Assembly (NCBI GenBank): GCA_018873245.2
Contig: JAEMBT020000001.1
Span: 12,176,220-12,240,219, forward strand
DNA: 64,000 nt
DNA from: Archegozetes longisetosus
Lineage: Eukaryota; Arthropoda; Arachnida; Sarcoptiformes; Trhypochthoniidae
Reading direction: 5' to 3'
Of the stretch, positions 25,344 to 38,295 are shown piece after piece. The notes beneath the pieces are model-generated. The model worked only from the letters and a program-made list of their open reading frames with translations, had not been told where the DNA came from and did not search any database. The translations under genes and the position numbers were made by a program. Each line of letters begins with the position of its first letter. Position 1 is the first letter of the stretch.

Positions 25344-26290
25344 ATGAGGAGTAATATACAGGGTGTAATTTTTACACTTTTCATTTCCTTAATATGTTGC
25401 GGTGAGTCTATTAAATAAATTCGTTTTCACTTTAACAGGCTTTTTACATAGGTAAGACAATCGCTGAGGATTCACCATGTAGTGATTGGGAGCCGTATAA
25501 AGACGAGAAGTGTTTCAAGTTTTTTGACAAAGATGGACTTCAAACTTACGAGGATGCCGAAAAAATTTGCCATCAAAAAGATAACAGCTCACATTTGATA
25601 TCAATTCGTTCTGCTGAAGAACAAGAGCTTGTTTCTAAGATCCTGTTCAAAACTCATAACGTTGTAGATAACATATGGATTGGAGCGAATTACACTAATA
25701 AATTCAGATGGATTGATGGTTCAGATCTGGTTTTCACTAACTGGGACCAAGGAAGTCCAAAAAATAAAACCAACTACTGTGTACAATTAAATTCTGATGA
25801 AACTTTGCTTGGCAAATGGTCTGATGTACCCTGTAGTAAAAAAAATCTGGTTATTTGTCAGAAAATGCAAATCTGGTCGCTCGCTCAGTTGCAAAAAATT
25901 CTTTTAAATACAGTAAAGAATCCAGTTCCGATTGGCTTCATTTATGTTCAGCTGCCTAACAAAAAATCCCCAACCGAAATATGGCCATGGATGTCATGGA
26001 GTGATGTGAGTTCCGCTTATGCAGGTGTCTTCTTTAGAGCCGTGGGAGGAGGTTCGGCAGCATTTGGCCAAACACAAGAAGAAAATTCTCCTAGATTAAC
26101 TGAAGTTGAAACCATAAGTGGTTATGAAGTAGTCTGGCGAAAAGAAACAATTCAACAAGGTCAATCGAGTAAAAAAGTTTTCACTGGTAGTGATTCAGGA
26201 TCAAACCCAGTTTCACTGAAGTTTTACGTGTCTCCTGGAGAAGTGCGACCACGCAATGTGGCAATTCGCATATGGGAACGAACCGGATAA
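25344..26290 (+). CDS. Secreted C-type lectin fused to a tail-collar-like domain
   Basis: Two exons: 25344-25401 and 25452-26290, 298 aa, with a 50-bp GT-AG intron. Residues 1-19 form a hydrophobic signal peptide ending in ICC. A C-type lectin domain spans about 29-157: CSDWEPY, CFKFF, WIGANY, NWDQGSP, WSDVPC and a final CQK carry the usual disulphide cysteines and the WSD element. The EPN/QPD sugar-binding tripeptide is replaced by GSPKN, so Ca-dependent sugar binding may be altered or absent. Residues about 177-298 form a second domain (PIGFIYVQLP, GVFFRAVGGGSAAFG, terminal PRNVAIRIWER) whose pattern resembles the ends of phage tail-collar/tail-fibre proteins. The PIG..Y, FFR..G and RP.N.A..... 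spacing is recognised by pattern only. Poly(A) signals AATAAA-type occur after 26380. Function inferred as extracellular recognition. Confidence 0.8.
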
Positions 26291-28871
26291 TTCATTAATA
26301 GTTGACTGTAGCAATGTTATGGTGAGAAATACAGAAAAATGAGAATACGAAACCATTATAATATTTTAAGGTTACATTGCTAATAAAACAATTTCTTGAT
26401 AAGATTATCTCTTGAAATATTATTTTTTACTCCTAAATAAAATATTTCATCCATCATCTTTTAATAAATTTATTATGGACAACTAGATACTAATTCTGTC
26501 TATAAAATTCAGCTTATTAAATGCAAGTAAACAGTCTTGAATCAATCCATGAACAAATTAAAATCTTGTATCCTAAAATAAGACAAAATACACGAGTTGA
26601 TTAACGATTTCGGTATAAGTATTGGTTTGTGCAATTCCTCTAGTGATAAATTATGATTTTCTTTGTTAATTTTTATGACTTGCTTTGTTTTCTTTACTAT
26701 TCTTTCATCTAATTTATTCAATATTATTTCACTTAATTGTTTTCTTCTATTAATTGATCCTTTTTATCTTTACCCAATCATAGTATTACCTTCAATTTGT
26801 ACAAACTATCTAGGTACAACATTTTCATGTACTTTTGATAAATAAACATATTCTTTAGATTCACAGCATGCAAAACTATTGAACTTTACAATCTCTTTAG
26901 CAATCTCTTCTCATTTATATGTTAATGATTTTCTTACAAGTCAATGAGCTGCTCTGTGTAATCATTAACCCCATTTATCTTATTTGAATACAGATCAATC
27001 CAATCAAGTATTTTTATTTAATTTCTCTACTAAACATTTTGTAATCGCTGAGATTGTTTTTCGATTTCTAAGGTGGGCTCAAAACGCTCTTTCTTTTAAC
27101 GCAAAAGTAAGTTTCAGAATCTTATATCAACTTTTCTAGGAAGAAAGCGTTCATTCGGTGTTCTCAAAACGCTTTTAAATAAGTTACCTAGAATTTACTT
27201 AGAATTAATATTAAGCCTATTTATAAATGTTAACAATACTGTTAAATTGAGTCTTTGCTACAATTCGAAGATAGGAACAAGAAGAAAGCTTGGTTTGTGT
27301 GGTAATACTTAGATCAATTAGTCATAGCTATTATGCGTCTACTAGTGATACATTTTATCGATATTTTCATAAATCGTTTGATTCATCAGAACAGCGCAAT
27401 TTTTCAGTGGGTGGCTCAGAAAACGAGAATGTTTTTTTAATTTTTAATGAGAAATTACATCTAGGGAAAGCTTCTAAAAAATTTCTTTTTACAACACTAT
27501 TTCAGTCTTTCACAGTTATTGAAAAATTCATAGAAGTTTGTACTAAAAGAGAACTCTTTCATCACGGATTAACAAACGTAAAGATTTAGTTCCGAGAGGA
27601 CTGCAAGTGCCCGCCGTTATCTCATGTATTATTCACGTGATAACATAAAAATCAATATCTTTATTAATACTGAATAACATGTTATCATGAAATTAAACCA
27701 TAAAAAATCATAAAACACGGAGTGAAGCCATTAGTATTAGAAAGTGAATACATCATTGCTAGTAACAGTTCAATAAATAAGAAAACAGCTTTCCATAAAA
27801 CAATAAAATATTATTTACATTGAAGTTTCGTAATAGTCGCTAATATTATGGCTTTCACAGGCTTTTATTGAGATATTTTTCTATTTAAAGTTAATGAGCT
27901 CTTATCATAAAATCATTGAATGAATTAGAGGTGTACAAATAAAAGAAAACCGAGTCCCATCCCATTGCGTCCCGTCGAAACTCTATCCCCGGAAAAAGAT
28001 CAACACAGTCAGAATAGCTCGCAGTTAATAAGTGGTCAAATACGCTGAACAACAAACCGAGCTGACAACATAATTGCAGCAAATGTGGCGATAGGCGAGA
28101 TAATTATAGACGAAGAAATCAAAGAAACCTGTAAGAGATTGTCCGGACATCCATAGTGAGTTGGTCCTCAGTCGAGTTCTGACATGGTGACTTTACCAAC
28201 ACATAGAGGTGGTTCAATGAAGTATATTCGCATCTAAATATCTTTTCATATCTCATGACAAAGGGTCTAAAAACCTAAATAACCTTAAAACTTTGAGAGC
28301 TTATAACTCAAAAACTATTAAACAGAATTATGAGATTTAGTATATTAAGTCATAGCAACCAAGTGTATTCAACTATAGAATGAAAGTCACGTTTTGTTAT
28401 TGCTAAGTAAGTTTTCTAAAAATTGAAAATCTTCAATCGCTAATTTCAATTCTTAACACATTATTCGGAGCTACCCATTTTTGCATTTACAGAAGCACAT
28501 AAACTAGTATGAAAGTACAAAAAGTTCTAGTCCGAAAACTTTGTGTTAAGGGTTGAAAATAGCCGAAAACTTTTTACATATGTAAGAGTAATCATTGTAT
28601 TAAGTAGAAAAGTAATAGCATTTTAGCTGATAAAAGCTGATTTCAGTTTAATAGCTTTTAATGATATATGATTCATAAGGGTTTACAAAGATTTAACACA
28701 ATTCCCCACATACGGCAATGTTAACGGTTTTTTGCCTATAACTTTTAAACCTATGAACCAATTTCAATCTGACCAGAAAAAATTTGCTCAGCTCGAAGAG
28801 AGCTTTCGATTGATATATAACATGATATATTTCACAGGGGGCCAACTCCCCATAGGATCCCCAGACAACCT
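26291..28871. other. Intergenic DNA
   Basis: AT-rich, no gene supported. A 99-codon frame at 27290-27589 and an upstream pair of AAAACGCTTTT-type words (27080-27180) are noted, but the translation matches no family I recognise. Near 27950-28170 the DNA is GC-richer and may be repeat-derived. Confidence 0.45.
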
Positions 28872-29253
28872 CTTTGTGAATATCAATTGCAGTGAATCTA
28901 CGACTGAGCGACGATTAAGAATAAAACATTTTATGGAGATATACCAGAGACCAAAACACATCCCCAAACCGTTACAGGAGGAGAACGTTTTACAGTGACA
29001 ACAATATTATCTTAATCGAGCTCTTTTTGACAATTTTCCAAATTGATTTTGAGCGATAGTGTATATCGATTTAAAATTAATTTCTTGAAAATATTATTAA
29101 AAAAGCTTGATTAAGATAGTATCGCGGTTACTGTAAATGTTCGCCTTCTGTAACGATTTGGGGATGGTTTCGGCCTCTGGTATATCACTATAAAATGTTT
29201 TACTCTTAACCATCGCTCAATCGTAGATTCACTATAACTGATATTCACAAATT
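28872..29253. repeat. Inverted-repeat element (arms about 115 bp)
   Basis: The arm at 28872-28987 (starting TTTGTGAATATCA, ending GGAGGAGAAC) is mirrored at about 29138-29253 (GTTCGCCTTCTGTAACG to TGATATTCACAAA) across a 150-bp AT-rich loop. The right arm has small indels. The 88-codon frame at 28732-28998 lies largely in the left arm and is not considered a gene. Confidence 0.6.
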
Positions 29254-31493
29254 ACAGGTCCCGTTTGATTTATTCGGCCGTTATTCTCTCGTCTTTCGCC
29301 ACAGGTCATGTTTCTGAATCGTAAGTACAAAATATCAGATTATTTTTAAGAATAGAGACACTTTGAAATACTTTAAAATAAGATAACTCTAAAAATTGAA
29401 TTAAATCATATCGAAAAGCAGTAAATGAGGCTATGGCTAAAACATTAACAATCGACCCAAAATTCGGAAACACGAGCACTTTTATTGAAGCTTAATATAA
29501 CAGTTAACTCGTGTTCCTAAACTTCGACTAAAGTTGTCAAAGTTTATTACTTATTTAAAACTAAGACAAATATCCAAGAAACTTAAAGCCACTAAGTGGT
29601 TATGTAACTTCTATAAAAGTAATTTAACAAGAAATTTTAATAAGCTAAGGCCGAAATTTCCCAGACTCGAATTACGACACATAATTTTGATACACCGAGG
29701 ATGTGCTATAATCGGAACTTTACTGTACTAAAAATATGTTGAGATAATCGATAACTTAATTCAAGTCTATAATGTTAGAAATAAGAATTCTATTTTGCTT
29801 ACTTTTGGAGAATCCGTGTTGCCTCTTCTGTCTTGAACAGAAATTTAAACTTGAAAAACTTTAAATTAAAAGTAGTGTAAATCACGCTTTTATACTTTGG
29901 CTATAGTTTTAAAATAGTTGGATTAGTCTCTAAGCAACAGAATTTTAATGTAAAATACGTTGAACACAGAATTGCATCATATGAGATGATTTCTGAGAAA
30001 ATAAGGAAAGTTTTATCTGATCAATACAATGGTGTAGCATACAATTCATATGTACTTTTATTGCTCATTTTCATAAACGTCGTAAATAAATTTGATAATA
30101 AATAAGGTAATAAATTTTTTGTTTTGATCTCACAAGTGTGATAATTTTTAGTCATTAATTTAATTTTGCATTATAAGCCATATCAGTATTAAAAAGAATC
30201 ATCAATTCATTAAAAATTTCATCGAACTTTCCTTACTTTCCTCAAAAGTCTTCTCACACATATACTAACACTTTTACTGCACGCTAGTAAAAAGCACATC
30301 TATGTGAACGTATAAGCAGGGTAAGTGTTGAGTAAAAGTGGTTGAGTTTTCAATAAAATGCGTTGACTAAGCTACACGTATAGAAAAGGAATGGGCAGGA
30401 AAAATAATAAAACAGGTGTAAGGAAGTTTTAGAAAAGAAATTTAGAATAAATTGGCTGTAAAACCTGTAATTTTAAAACCTTAAAACAATTTACTATTGT
30501 CTATAAGATGACTCCTAAATTGTTTTATATAAGAATATTAATATCAGCAAGAAAACATTCATAAGAGCTTATAAGTAGGTCCCGTCTAATAATATAACCA
30601 TTAATAATTAGTAATTCCTTACTTTGGAATAGACCAAAACTAGATAACTTGAAGTACAAGAAAGAATAGGGCTAGTTTTAGACATCGTAGATAATTTGCA
30701 ATCAAATAATTTGTAAAAAAATGTCACATGTATCAAAATTTTATGTAGTTTAATTTAGCAATATTAACTAGTTAATTAAAATGACTGTATTAAAAGAAAT
30801 AAATAATAATATTAAGCTAATAACAATAATAGAAATAAGCGAAGAATCTTGCAGTAAGTCATACTACTGCATAATAACTTTATAAATCAAGTCACAATTA
30901 AGTATAACAAGTAATAATAACTTTATCACTATTTCATTAAACCTTATTATTAGATCGTTATTGAATTGAAATCAATAAATAATTGAATATTTCTGTCGAC
31001 GAAGACTTACTATTCGATTAATTTAATACATTCAATGCTTTCCTGAACCAAAAGGAAGTCAAAGTAAAACAATTGAATATTATTTTGATGTATTGCAAAA
31101 TATTAGGGAGTAATTAGTTAAAGAATTTGTCGACAATTATAGAAACAATTATGGTTATGCCTATAGGTAATGATTTTGTTGAAAGATTTTTCAGTCATTT
31201 GTGAAGAATATAGACTGACGAAAGAAGTTCAACGAGCAATGATTAATCAAACTCGAAAATTGTATTAAAATTAACTATGGATAATATTGAATTCAAGTCT
31301 TGTGCGAAAAATGGTGAAAAACTCTTAAAATCAGTCAGCTCCAATCAAAAATGCAATTAAAACATTAGTAAATACGATCAACGATAATTCTGAATAAAAT
31401 AGTTGGAAAAAATTAGTATCCAGTATTTGTTTTTACCAGTACTTTTTGATAAATTTCCAGTTTGAATTAAAAAAAAAGTTGTCATTCTAACTA
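29254..31493. other. AT-rich DNA with a hAT transposase relic
   Basis: No intact gene. Around 31140-31300 the plus strand reads, across frames, MVMPIGNDFVERFFSHL, then TDERSS and KIVLKLTMDN, which resembles the C-terminal dimerisation region of hAT transposases (ER.FS...R.KT..R..L). Everything else is featureless. Confidence 0.35.
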
Positions 31494-31843
31494 TTGGTAT
31501 GTTTGACGGGAGCTCGGAATGGATATCAAAAACAGAATTTTATTGAAATTTTTTTACAAATTATTTAAAAGTAGTCCCCCATAGCCCGAATACACCGATT
31601 CATTCTGTACTCCCACTTCTCGTACACCCGACGCCACTCTTCCGGAGTTATGCTTTCAATTAAAAATTAGAAAAAGAACTAGTCATGACTAGACTTTGAT
31701 TAATCACCAAAAATAAAAAATTAGAGGCAGACGACTAAAATTTTGTGTGCGAAGTTCAAACACATTATATTAATTAAAAACATTAAAACAATTATTCTAA
31801 AATTTTTTTCATTTCCATTCCGAACATCCATCAAACATACCAA
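31494..31843 (-). mobile_element. mariner-like element with large internal deletion, 350 bp
   Basis: Ends TTGGTATGTTTGA (31494) and TCAAACATACCAA (to 31843) are inverted repeats flanked by TA on both sides. On the minus strand about 31652-31565 encodes the tail of a mariner transposase (EEWRRVYEKWEYRMNRCI followed by RAMGDYF and a stop). The remainder of the transposase is missing. Related to the element at 54272-54799, which shares the TA-TTGGTAT end. Confidence 0.7.
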
Positions 31844-32699
31844 TATTAGAGTAACAACAGCTTATTTCATAAGATTAATAGTTACTAGAAATACAAAGTA
31901 TTGTATAAGCATTAACCTCTATGATGAAATGCGTTGTACTTATCGTTTATCTTCATTCTAGATTTTAATTTGAGGGCTAACTACTAGTGCATAACGAGAA
32001 GCATTGTCGAAAATAAGAAACAGTACAAGGAGTAAAGTTAGAGACAGAGTTTTAAGATGAATTGGACGGTGTTTACGTGCATAATGAGAACTGAATGAAT
32101 TTAATTAATTCTCAAGAGCATTTATATACATGCGAGGGTAAAGAGTAAGCTCTTGTAGAATTAGAAATTGGCGTAATCCACACATATCTAACGAGAGTAT
32201 AAGACGGAATAGACGTAATTACTCATTTTGTTCTCGGGACACTATTTTAAGGGTTAGAATCATATTACTAGATAAAAAGTTAAAATCTTCAAGTTTAGTG
32301 AGATAAATTCTTTCCATTATAATAACCAATTTATGTTTAGAGGTTCATTTAAATTATTTAAATTTAATTAACTGTTGTGAGTGTTCTCAAGCTAAAACTT
32401 ATTAGTATTGAAAATAGTTTCTATAATTAAGTATCTAATGTCATCTCCTTGGAAAAGTAGACATTTACGATGCTTTTAAAATAGATTATGTATTGTATTA
32501 TTGAAGTCGAACAAATAATACTATTGTGTATGCTTTCTTTTTATTTATGCAATCTATTTTTTGAAACAAAAATTATGGTCACTTTAAATATCAATAATTT
32601 TCATTTGAATTTAAGGTATTTGACAAAAGTATTCGGAATTTTAGATTAGTTTAGGTTAGATCTATCAATTATTTGTAATTGATGGAAAGTAAGAAATTA
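31844..32699. other. Intergenic, 3' side of secreted gene A
   Basis: AT-rich. From about 32420 the sequence is the start of a duplication: ATCTCCTTGGAAAAG and following bases recur at 35760. A GTTAGGTTAG-type word at 32653 begins a conserved 3' flank found after copies A, B, C and D. Confidence 0.5.
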
Positions 32700-34342
32700 T
32701 TACACATTTTGTCTGGATTCGACTGATTGCAAATGTTGGACATCTGTGTGACGATCGTCACCATCTATCACGCCCGGGGAAAAGTAATATGTAGTATTTC
32801 CGGAACATTCTGATTGACATTTACCACCTTTTATTTTTAGAGTTACCACATTCGCTTCGAGTTTTCTGACGCCTTTACTTGATTTACAGGCATCACAATC
32901 ATGATTCTTTAAATAAGTTTCAATCATTATTTGACCGCCATCACATATTGGGTCGTTTAAATAACCAATAAATCTTAAACGTAAGCTACCTAATTTCAAG
33001 ATTAAGATAACTCTCAATTGATGAGGAAACACAAGCTTTTTCATACCTCTAAGAAAAACAGCCGTTACATCCAAACTTGGGAAAGTTAAATCTTTGACTT
33101 CTTCAGACGATCGACATGTTCTTTCAGGATAACCTTCATGTTCGTAATCATCACATTCTTGCTTGTTGAATTTTACAACAAACGCAAAAGGAAATTTGTG
33201 TTCATAAAGGCCATTACAATAAACGTGATATATTAGTCTTATATCATTTTTAATCTATAGTAATGGAAAATCAAATAAGAATTTAATTGAGAAATGTACG
33301 ATTCTTTATGCTTTGCTTCGATATTTTTATGTTATTGTTGTAGACTACTTATAAGACCTCACAAATTATTAGCAATTTAGAACGCATTCAATATTAGTTG
33401 CTAAAAAATCGACTTTAAGTAATATATCATTTAGATTCTATTTAAAAAATGCTTTTAAGATTTAATTTTTCTATGAAATAGAAGATTTTGAAGACTTAAT
33501 AAATTTTAAGTATTGTTGGTTTAAACTTTTGTTTAAATTGTTGTATTAATAGGGTAAATGAAATCAAATGTAAAAAAATTTATAAATACTGAAATAATTT
33601 TTGAAGTTGAATAAGTTTTTAGTTTACTAACTTCAAAGCCATTAAAAAAATATTAAATATCTCATAAATAAAATGGTTCTTAATACGAGGACATCATATT
33701 TGATTGGGAGTCGACCATTTGACCTACCAACTATTTTGTTGGGTTACGTAGGTTATGTTATGTAAAATGATTAGTAGGTTAAATGCTCGGTGGGTAAAAT
33801 AGTCCGAATCCTTTTTGATGCCCAGTGAGCAAAACTGATTTTAGTTTGATGGTAAGTCTAGTTTAATACGTAGCAAAAAAGGTAAAAAAATATCAAATAA
33901 TCAGACCTCTTTGATATTAGAATCCTTAGTGCAAGTATACTGAAAATAACCCGTGACGCTTGTTGGTCTTCCCGCTGAATTTGTAACTTTGTATGGGCCT
34001 TAAATCATTTTTAAAAATCGAAAGTATTATATTATTATATACAAATTTTTAAATTAAAATCTTATTTAAGAACTTGAAAGACTTTCTAAATACATAAATT
34101 CAATCGAAGGGATTTCGGCTTAACATTGAAATGATATCGAATCTAATGATAGAATACTCACTAATGTTGTAAAAGAAATTTTCTAATATATTAATACTTA
34201 GTAGAAAATTTCTAGAAATTTTCTCAAGATAATTTTTAGAAATTTTCCACTAATAATACTTACACGTTTCATTGTTCGTCGAACTACATTCTATTAAAGA
34301 TAGAGTCACTGAAAGTACTGCAACTTTTAGTATAGCGTACAT
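32700..34342 (-). CDS. Secreted cysteine-containing protein, family copy A
   Basis: Four exons on the minus strand: 34342-34264, 33998-33907, 33254-33047, 32989-32700; 222 aa with all phases consistent. Exon 1 encodes a signal peptide (MYAILKVAVLSVTLSLIEC). Exon 2 carries FQYTCTKDSNIKE, exon 3 YCNGLYE...CRSSEEV, exon 4 the family hallmark KIKGGKCQSECSGNTTYYFS followed by PG. The first donor (GTAAGT) is strong; the second (GTCTGA) is weak. The 57-bp third intron stays open in frame but begins GTATGA and ends TTAG at the same site as in copies B, E, F and G. I do not recognise the family. Conserved cysteines suggest two or more disulphides in a small extracellular beta-rich protein. It sits in a tandem array with B and C. 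No stop or frameshift is seen. Confidence 0.7.
33690..33810. mobile_element. Small MITE inserted in intron 2 of copy A
   Basis: The segment between ...GAGGACATC and TTTTTGATGCCCAGTG is present in copy A and absent from the same place in copy B (about 37005-37018). It is self-complementary (ACCATTTGACCTACCAA against TAGTAGGTTAAATGCTCGG). A related word, GGGAGTCGAGCATTTGACCT, occurs at about 39339 in front of a TTAGG block. Confidence 0.5.
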
Positions 34343-36020
34343 GATATTCTCGATTGTTTCGATTTGTTGGATTAATTTCAAAGCAATACTCATGAATAAA
34401 ATTTGATAATAATAACAACTTTATATACCTTATCGTTGCTTTGGTTTTCCCCAGTTCATAAATCTAACTTCTATTTTAAACTACAATGAAAATAACACAT
34501 TTTTTCAATAAATCATATTGAACATATGGATTTTTAACAATATTAGATGGTCAACTTAGCTACTCACAATATAAAAATATGGTTTTTCAAATGAAATAAA
34601 TCTTAATTAAATAACTAATTAATCAGTTGTTGAAAATAGGGTGAATGACTTTTATCTACAAATATTACAGCTTTAGTTGTTAGTAAAGAAACTCAACTAG
34701 TACATATAAACGAACATACTAATGATTAGAGACACGCCATTACACTCTAATAAAAATAACGCATTTCGTTAATAAATCATTATTAGACATATAGATTTTT
34801 AAAAATATTAGATGGTTTAACTTAGCTACTCAAAATATAAAAATATGGGTTTTCAAATGAAAAAATTCTTAATTACATAAGTAATGGATGAGTCATTGAA
34901 AATATGGTGAATGACTTTTATCTACAAATGTTAGAGCTTTAGTTTTTAATAAAGTTAATTATTACATATAAATAAACATATTAATAAGAGACACTAGATA
35001 CTTCTTTCGAGACCTATATATTAATTATTTGTACACTGTTACATCTAGAATGTTCTTTAATATCTTATTCTGTTTTTGTGAAAATTACTAAAGTGAGATA
35101 AATTACCTGAAATTCTCGAATTTATAAATTTTGATTTGAAAACTACGGTGTCATCGTTGTATAAGTAAAAATTCATAATAATCTAATAGTTTAATGCTAT
35201 CCTAACAAAATTGTTTAAAACGTTGAATTTATATTATTAAACGCATTATTACTCGTATTATTATTTGAAGAATCACTTATTATGAATAAATTATTAGCAG
35301 ATACAATTTGTATAAATAATTTAACATCAATTATATTCACCTTTTGTGTAGCTGTGATCATCATATAAATTAGATAGAAGACTTGTTTTTGTTCAAGTAA
35401 CTCATGAGAAAATGCTTGTACTTTAATCTAATAGATGTACAATTGATAGTAGAATTATTATTTTTATTCTTGTATGTAGAATTTGTTTAGATAACGAATA
35501 AGTGTTAAATATTTTTTTGGAAGATAATTCAATTTTTTAAAATTGTTTCTATCAGTGGTTTTATCTTCGGAGAATTATTGCTTTATTAATGATAGACATT
35601 GAACTGAACTTATGAAAAAAACTACTCTTTATGCAGATCGCGGTTAAAGAGCCTCGAGCATAACCATACATTTATATTAGGAGCATATTATCTTTTGCAA
35701 AATTAGTATTCAAATTCCATTTGTATTCAAAATAGTTTCTATAATTAAACATCTAAAGTCATCTCCTTGGAAAAGAAAACATTAACGATGCTTTTAAAAT
35801 AGATTATGGATTGTATTATTAAAGTTTAATAAATAATAATATTATGTATGCTTCCCTTTTGTTAATACAATCAATTTTTTAAAAGAAAAATTATGAACTC
35901 TGAATATCTATAATATTCATTTGAATTTAAGGTATTTTTGACAAAAGTATTAGGAATTTTAGATTAGGTTAGGTTAGATGAATCAATTATTTTAATTAAC
36001 TGATCGAAAGTAAGAAATTA

Positions 36021-37544
36021 TTACACATTCTGTCTAGATTCGAGTGTTTGCGAATGTTTGAAATCTGTGTAACGATAGTCACCATCTATCAAGCCCGGGG
36101 AGAAGTAATATGTAGTATTTCCGGAACATTCTGATTGACATTTGCCACCTTTTATTTTAAAATTTACCACATCCGCTTCGAGTTTTCTGACGCCTTCTTT
36201 TGATTTACAGGCATTATAATCATTATTCATTAAATAAGTTTCAATAAATATTTCATCACCATAACATATTGGGTCGTTTAAAAAGCCAGTAAATCTTAAA
36301 TATGTGTTACCTAATTTCCAGAGTAAGATATCTCACAATTATTAAGAAAACACAAGCTTTTTCATACCTTTAACGACAATAGCTATTACATCCAAATCCG
36401 AGAAAGTTATATATTTGACTTCTTCAGACGATCGACATGTTCTTTGGGGATTACCTTTACGTTCGTCATCATCGCATTGTTGCTTGTTGAATTTTACAAC
36501 GAACGCATAAGTAAATTTAAGTTCATAAATACCAGTACAATAAAGGTTATATATTAGTTTTACATCATTTATCATCTATAGTAATGAAAAATCAAAGAAT
36601 TTTATTCAAAAATTGTAGGATTCTTTATGCTTTGCTTTGATATTCTTAGGCTATTGTTGCAGACTACTTATAAGACCTCACAAATTATTAGCAATCTAGA
36701 TCGCGTTCAGCAGCAGTAGCTAATGAAATAGACTTTAAGTAATATATCATTTAGAATCTATTTAGAAAATGCTTTCTAAATTTAATTTTTCTACGAAATA
36801 AAAGATTTTGATGACTTAATAAATTTTTAAGTATTGTTGGTTTAAACTTTTGTTTAAATTAAGTTATCAATAGAGTAAATTAAATCAATTGTAAAAATTT
36901 ATACTGAAATAATATTTAAGTTGAATGAGTTTACTTTAATAACTTTAAAGCCATTAAAGAAAAAATTAAAAATATCTCAGAAATAAAAACGGTTCTTACT
37001 ACGGGAACATTCTTTTGGATGCCCAGTGAGCAGAACTGATTTTAGTTTAATGTTTAGTCTAGTTTAATACATAGCAAAATGTTAGAAAAAATACCAAATA
37101 ATCTGACCTCTTTGATATTAGAATCTTTTGTGCAAGTATAGTGAAAATGAGACTTTACACTTGTTGGTCTTCCTGGTGAATTTATAGATTTGGATGGGCC
37201 TTAAAACATTTTTAAAAATTGTAAGTATTATAATGTTATATATAAACTTTTAAAGGAGAATCTTAGTTAAGAACTTGAAAGTCTCTAAATACATAAATTC
37301 AATCGAAGGGATTTCTGCTTAACTTTGAAATGATATCGAATCTAATGATAGAATACTCACTTATGTTGTAAAAAGAATTTTGTAATATATTAATAATTTG
37401 TAGAAAATTTCTAGAGACTTCCTTAAGATAATTTTTAGAAATTTTCCTCTAATAATACTCACCCGCCGTTCTATTGTTTATCGAACTACATTCTATTAAA
37501 GTTACAGTCACTGAAAGTACTACTAGTTTCAATATAGCGTACAT
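36021..37544 (-). CDS. Secreted cysteine-containing protein, family copy B
   Basis: Four exons: 37544-37463, 37199-37108, 36575-36368, 36310-36021; 223 aa. Same layout as copy A: signal peptide MYAILKLVVLSVTVTLIEC, then FHYTCTKDSNIKE, YCTGIYE...CRSSEEV and KIKGGKCQSECSGNTTYYFS followed by PG. Two differences affect cysteines: the codon at the exon 1-2 join is Gly where A, E have Cys, and NDYNAC replaces HDCDAC in exon 4. Both introduce the loss of a conserved cysteine, perhaps one disulphide partner each. Otherwise open and apparently intact. Function unknown. Confidence 0.65.
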
Positions 37545-38076
37545 GTTAATTTCGATTATTTCGTTATGTTCGATTAATTTCGAAGTAACAGTTATGAATA
37601 AAATTTGATAATAATACCAAGTTTATATACCTTATTGTTGCTTTGGTTTTCCCCAGATCATAGATGTAAATTATATTTTAAACTACAATAAAAGTAACAC
37701 ATTTTGTCAATAAATCATATTGAACATATAGATTTTTAAAAATATTAGATGGTTTACTTAAAGCTGCTCACAATATAAAAATATGGTTTTTCAAATGAAA
37801 AAATTCTTAAATACATAATTAATGAATCGGTTGTTGAAAATAATGTGAATGACCTTTTCTACAAATGTTAAAGCTGTAGTTTTTAATAACGAAGCTATTT
37901 ATTACATATAGACAAACATACTAATGATTAGAGACACGCCATTATTCTCTAATAAAAATAACACATTTCGTTGATAAATCAATAATAGACATATAGCTTT
38001 TTAAAAACACTATAGCTTTAAACTTAAAGCTACTCAAAATATAAAAACATGGTTTTTCAAAGAAAAAATTTATAAT

Positions 38077-38240
38077 TATGACATGTCAGTCGATACTTAA
38101 CTCTTAACATTTCACAATAAAACGAATTGTTCACACAAATAAGATCAAATGCTTATTAAATACAAAAATTAATATTTTAGTTATACATCTTTTATTGTCT
38201 TTCAAAAAAACTGTCTCCTCGTGACCTTACTTTTTAGTAT

Positions 38241-38295
<55 letters not shown>

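Larger units (their letters stand above)
32400..35720 (-). repeat. Tandem duplication unit 1 (about 3.3 kb)
   Basis: Unit 1 (about 32400-35720) and unit 2 (about 35730-39235) align along most of their length, including gene, introns and the 5' intergenic DNA. The word CGGTTAAAGAGCCTCGAGCA appears near the end of both (35640, 39173). Offset of matching points is about 3320 bp. Within the 5' flank of each unit a shorter repeat occurs twice (AATGACTTTTATCTACAAATGT at 34645 and 34912), so the unit has itself an internal duplication. Confidence 0.75.

Noticed and set aside
28732-28998. 88-codon frame that looks protein-like
   Set aside because: Most of it is the left arm of an inverted repeat and its mirror arm is not open.
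38243-38294. (GA)n run as a regulatory GAGA element
   Set aside because: It lies in an insertion private to duplication unit 2 and is a plain microsatellite.
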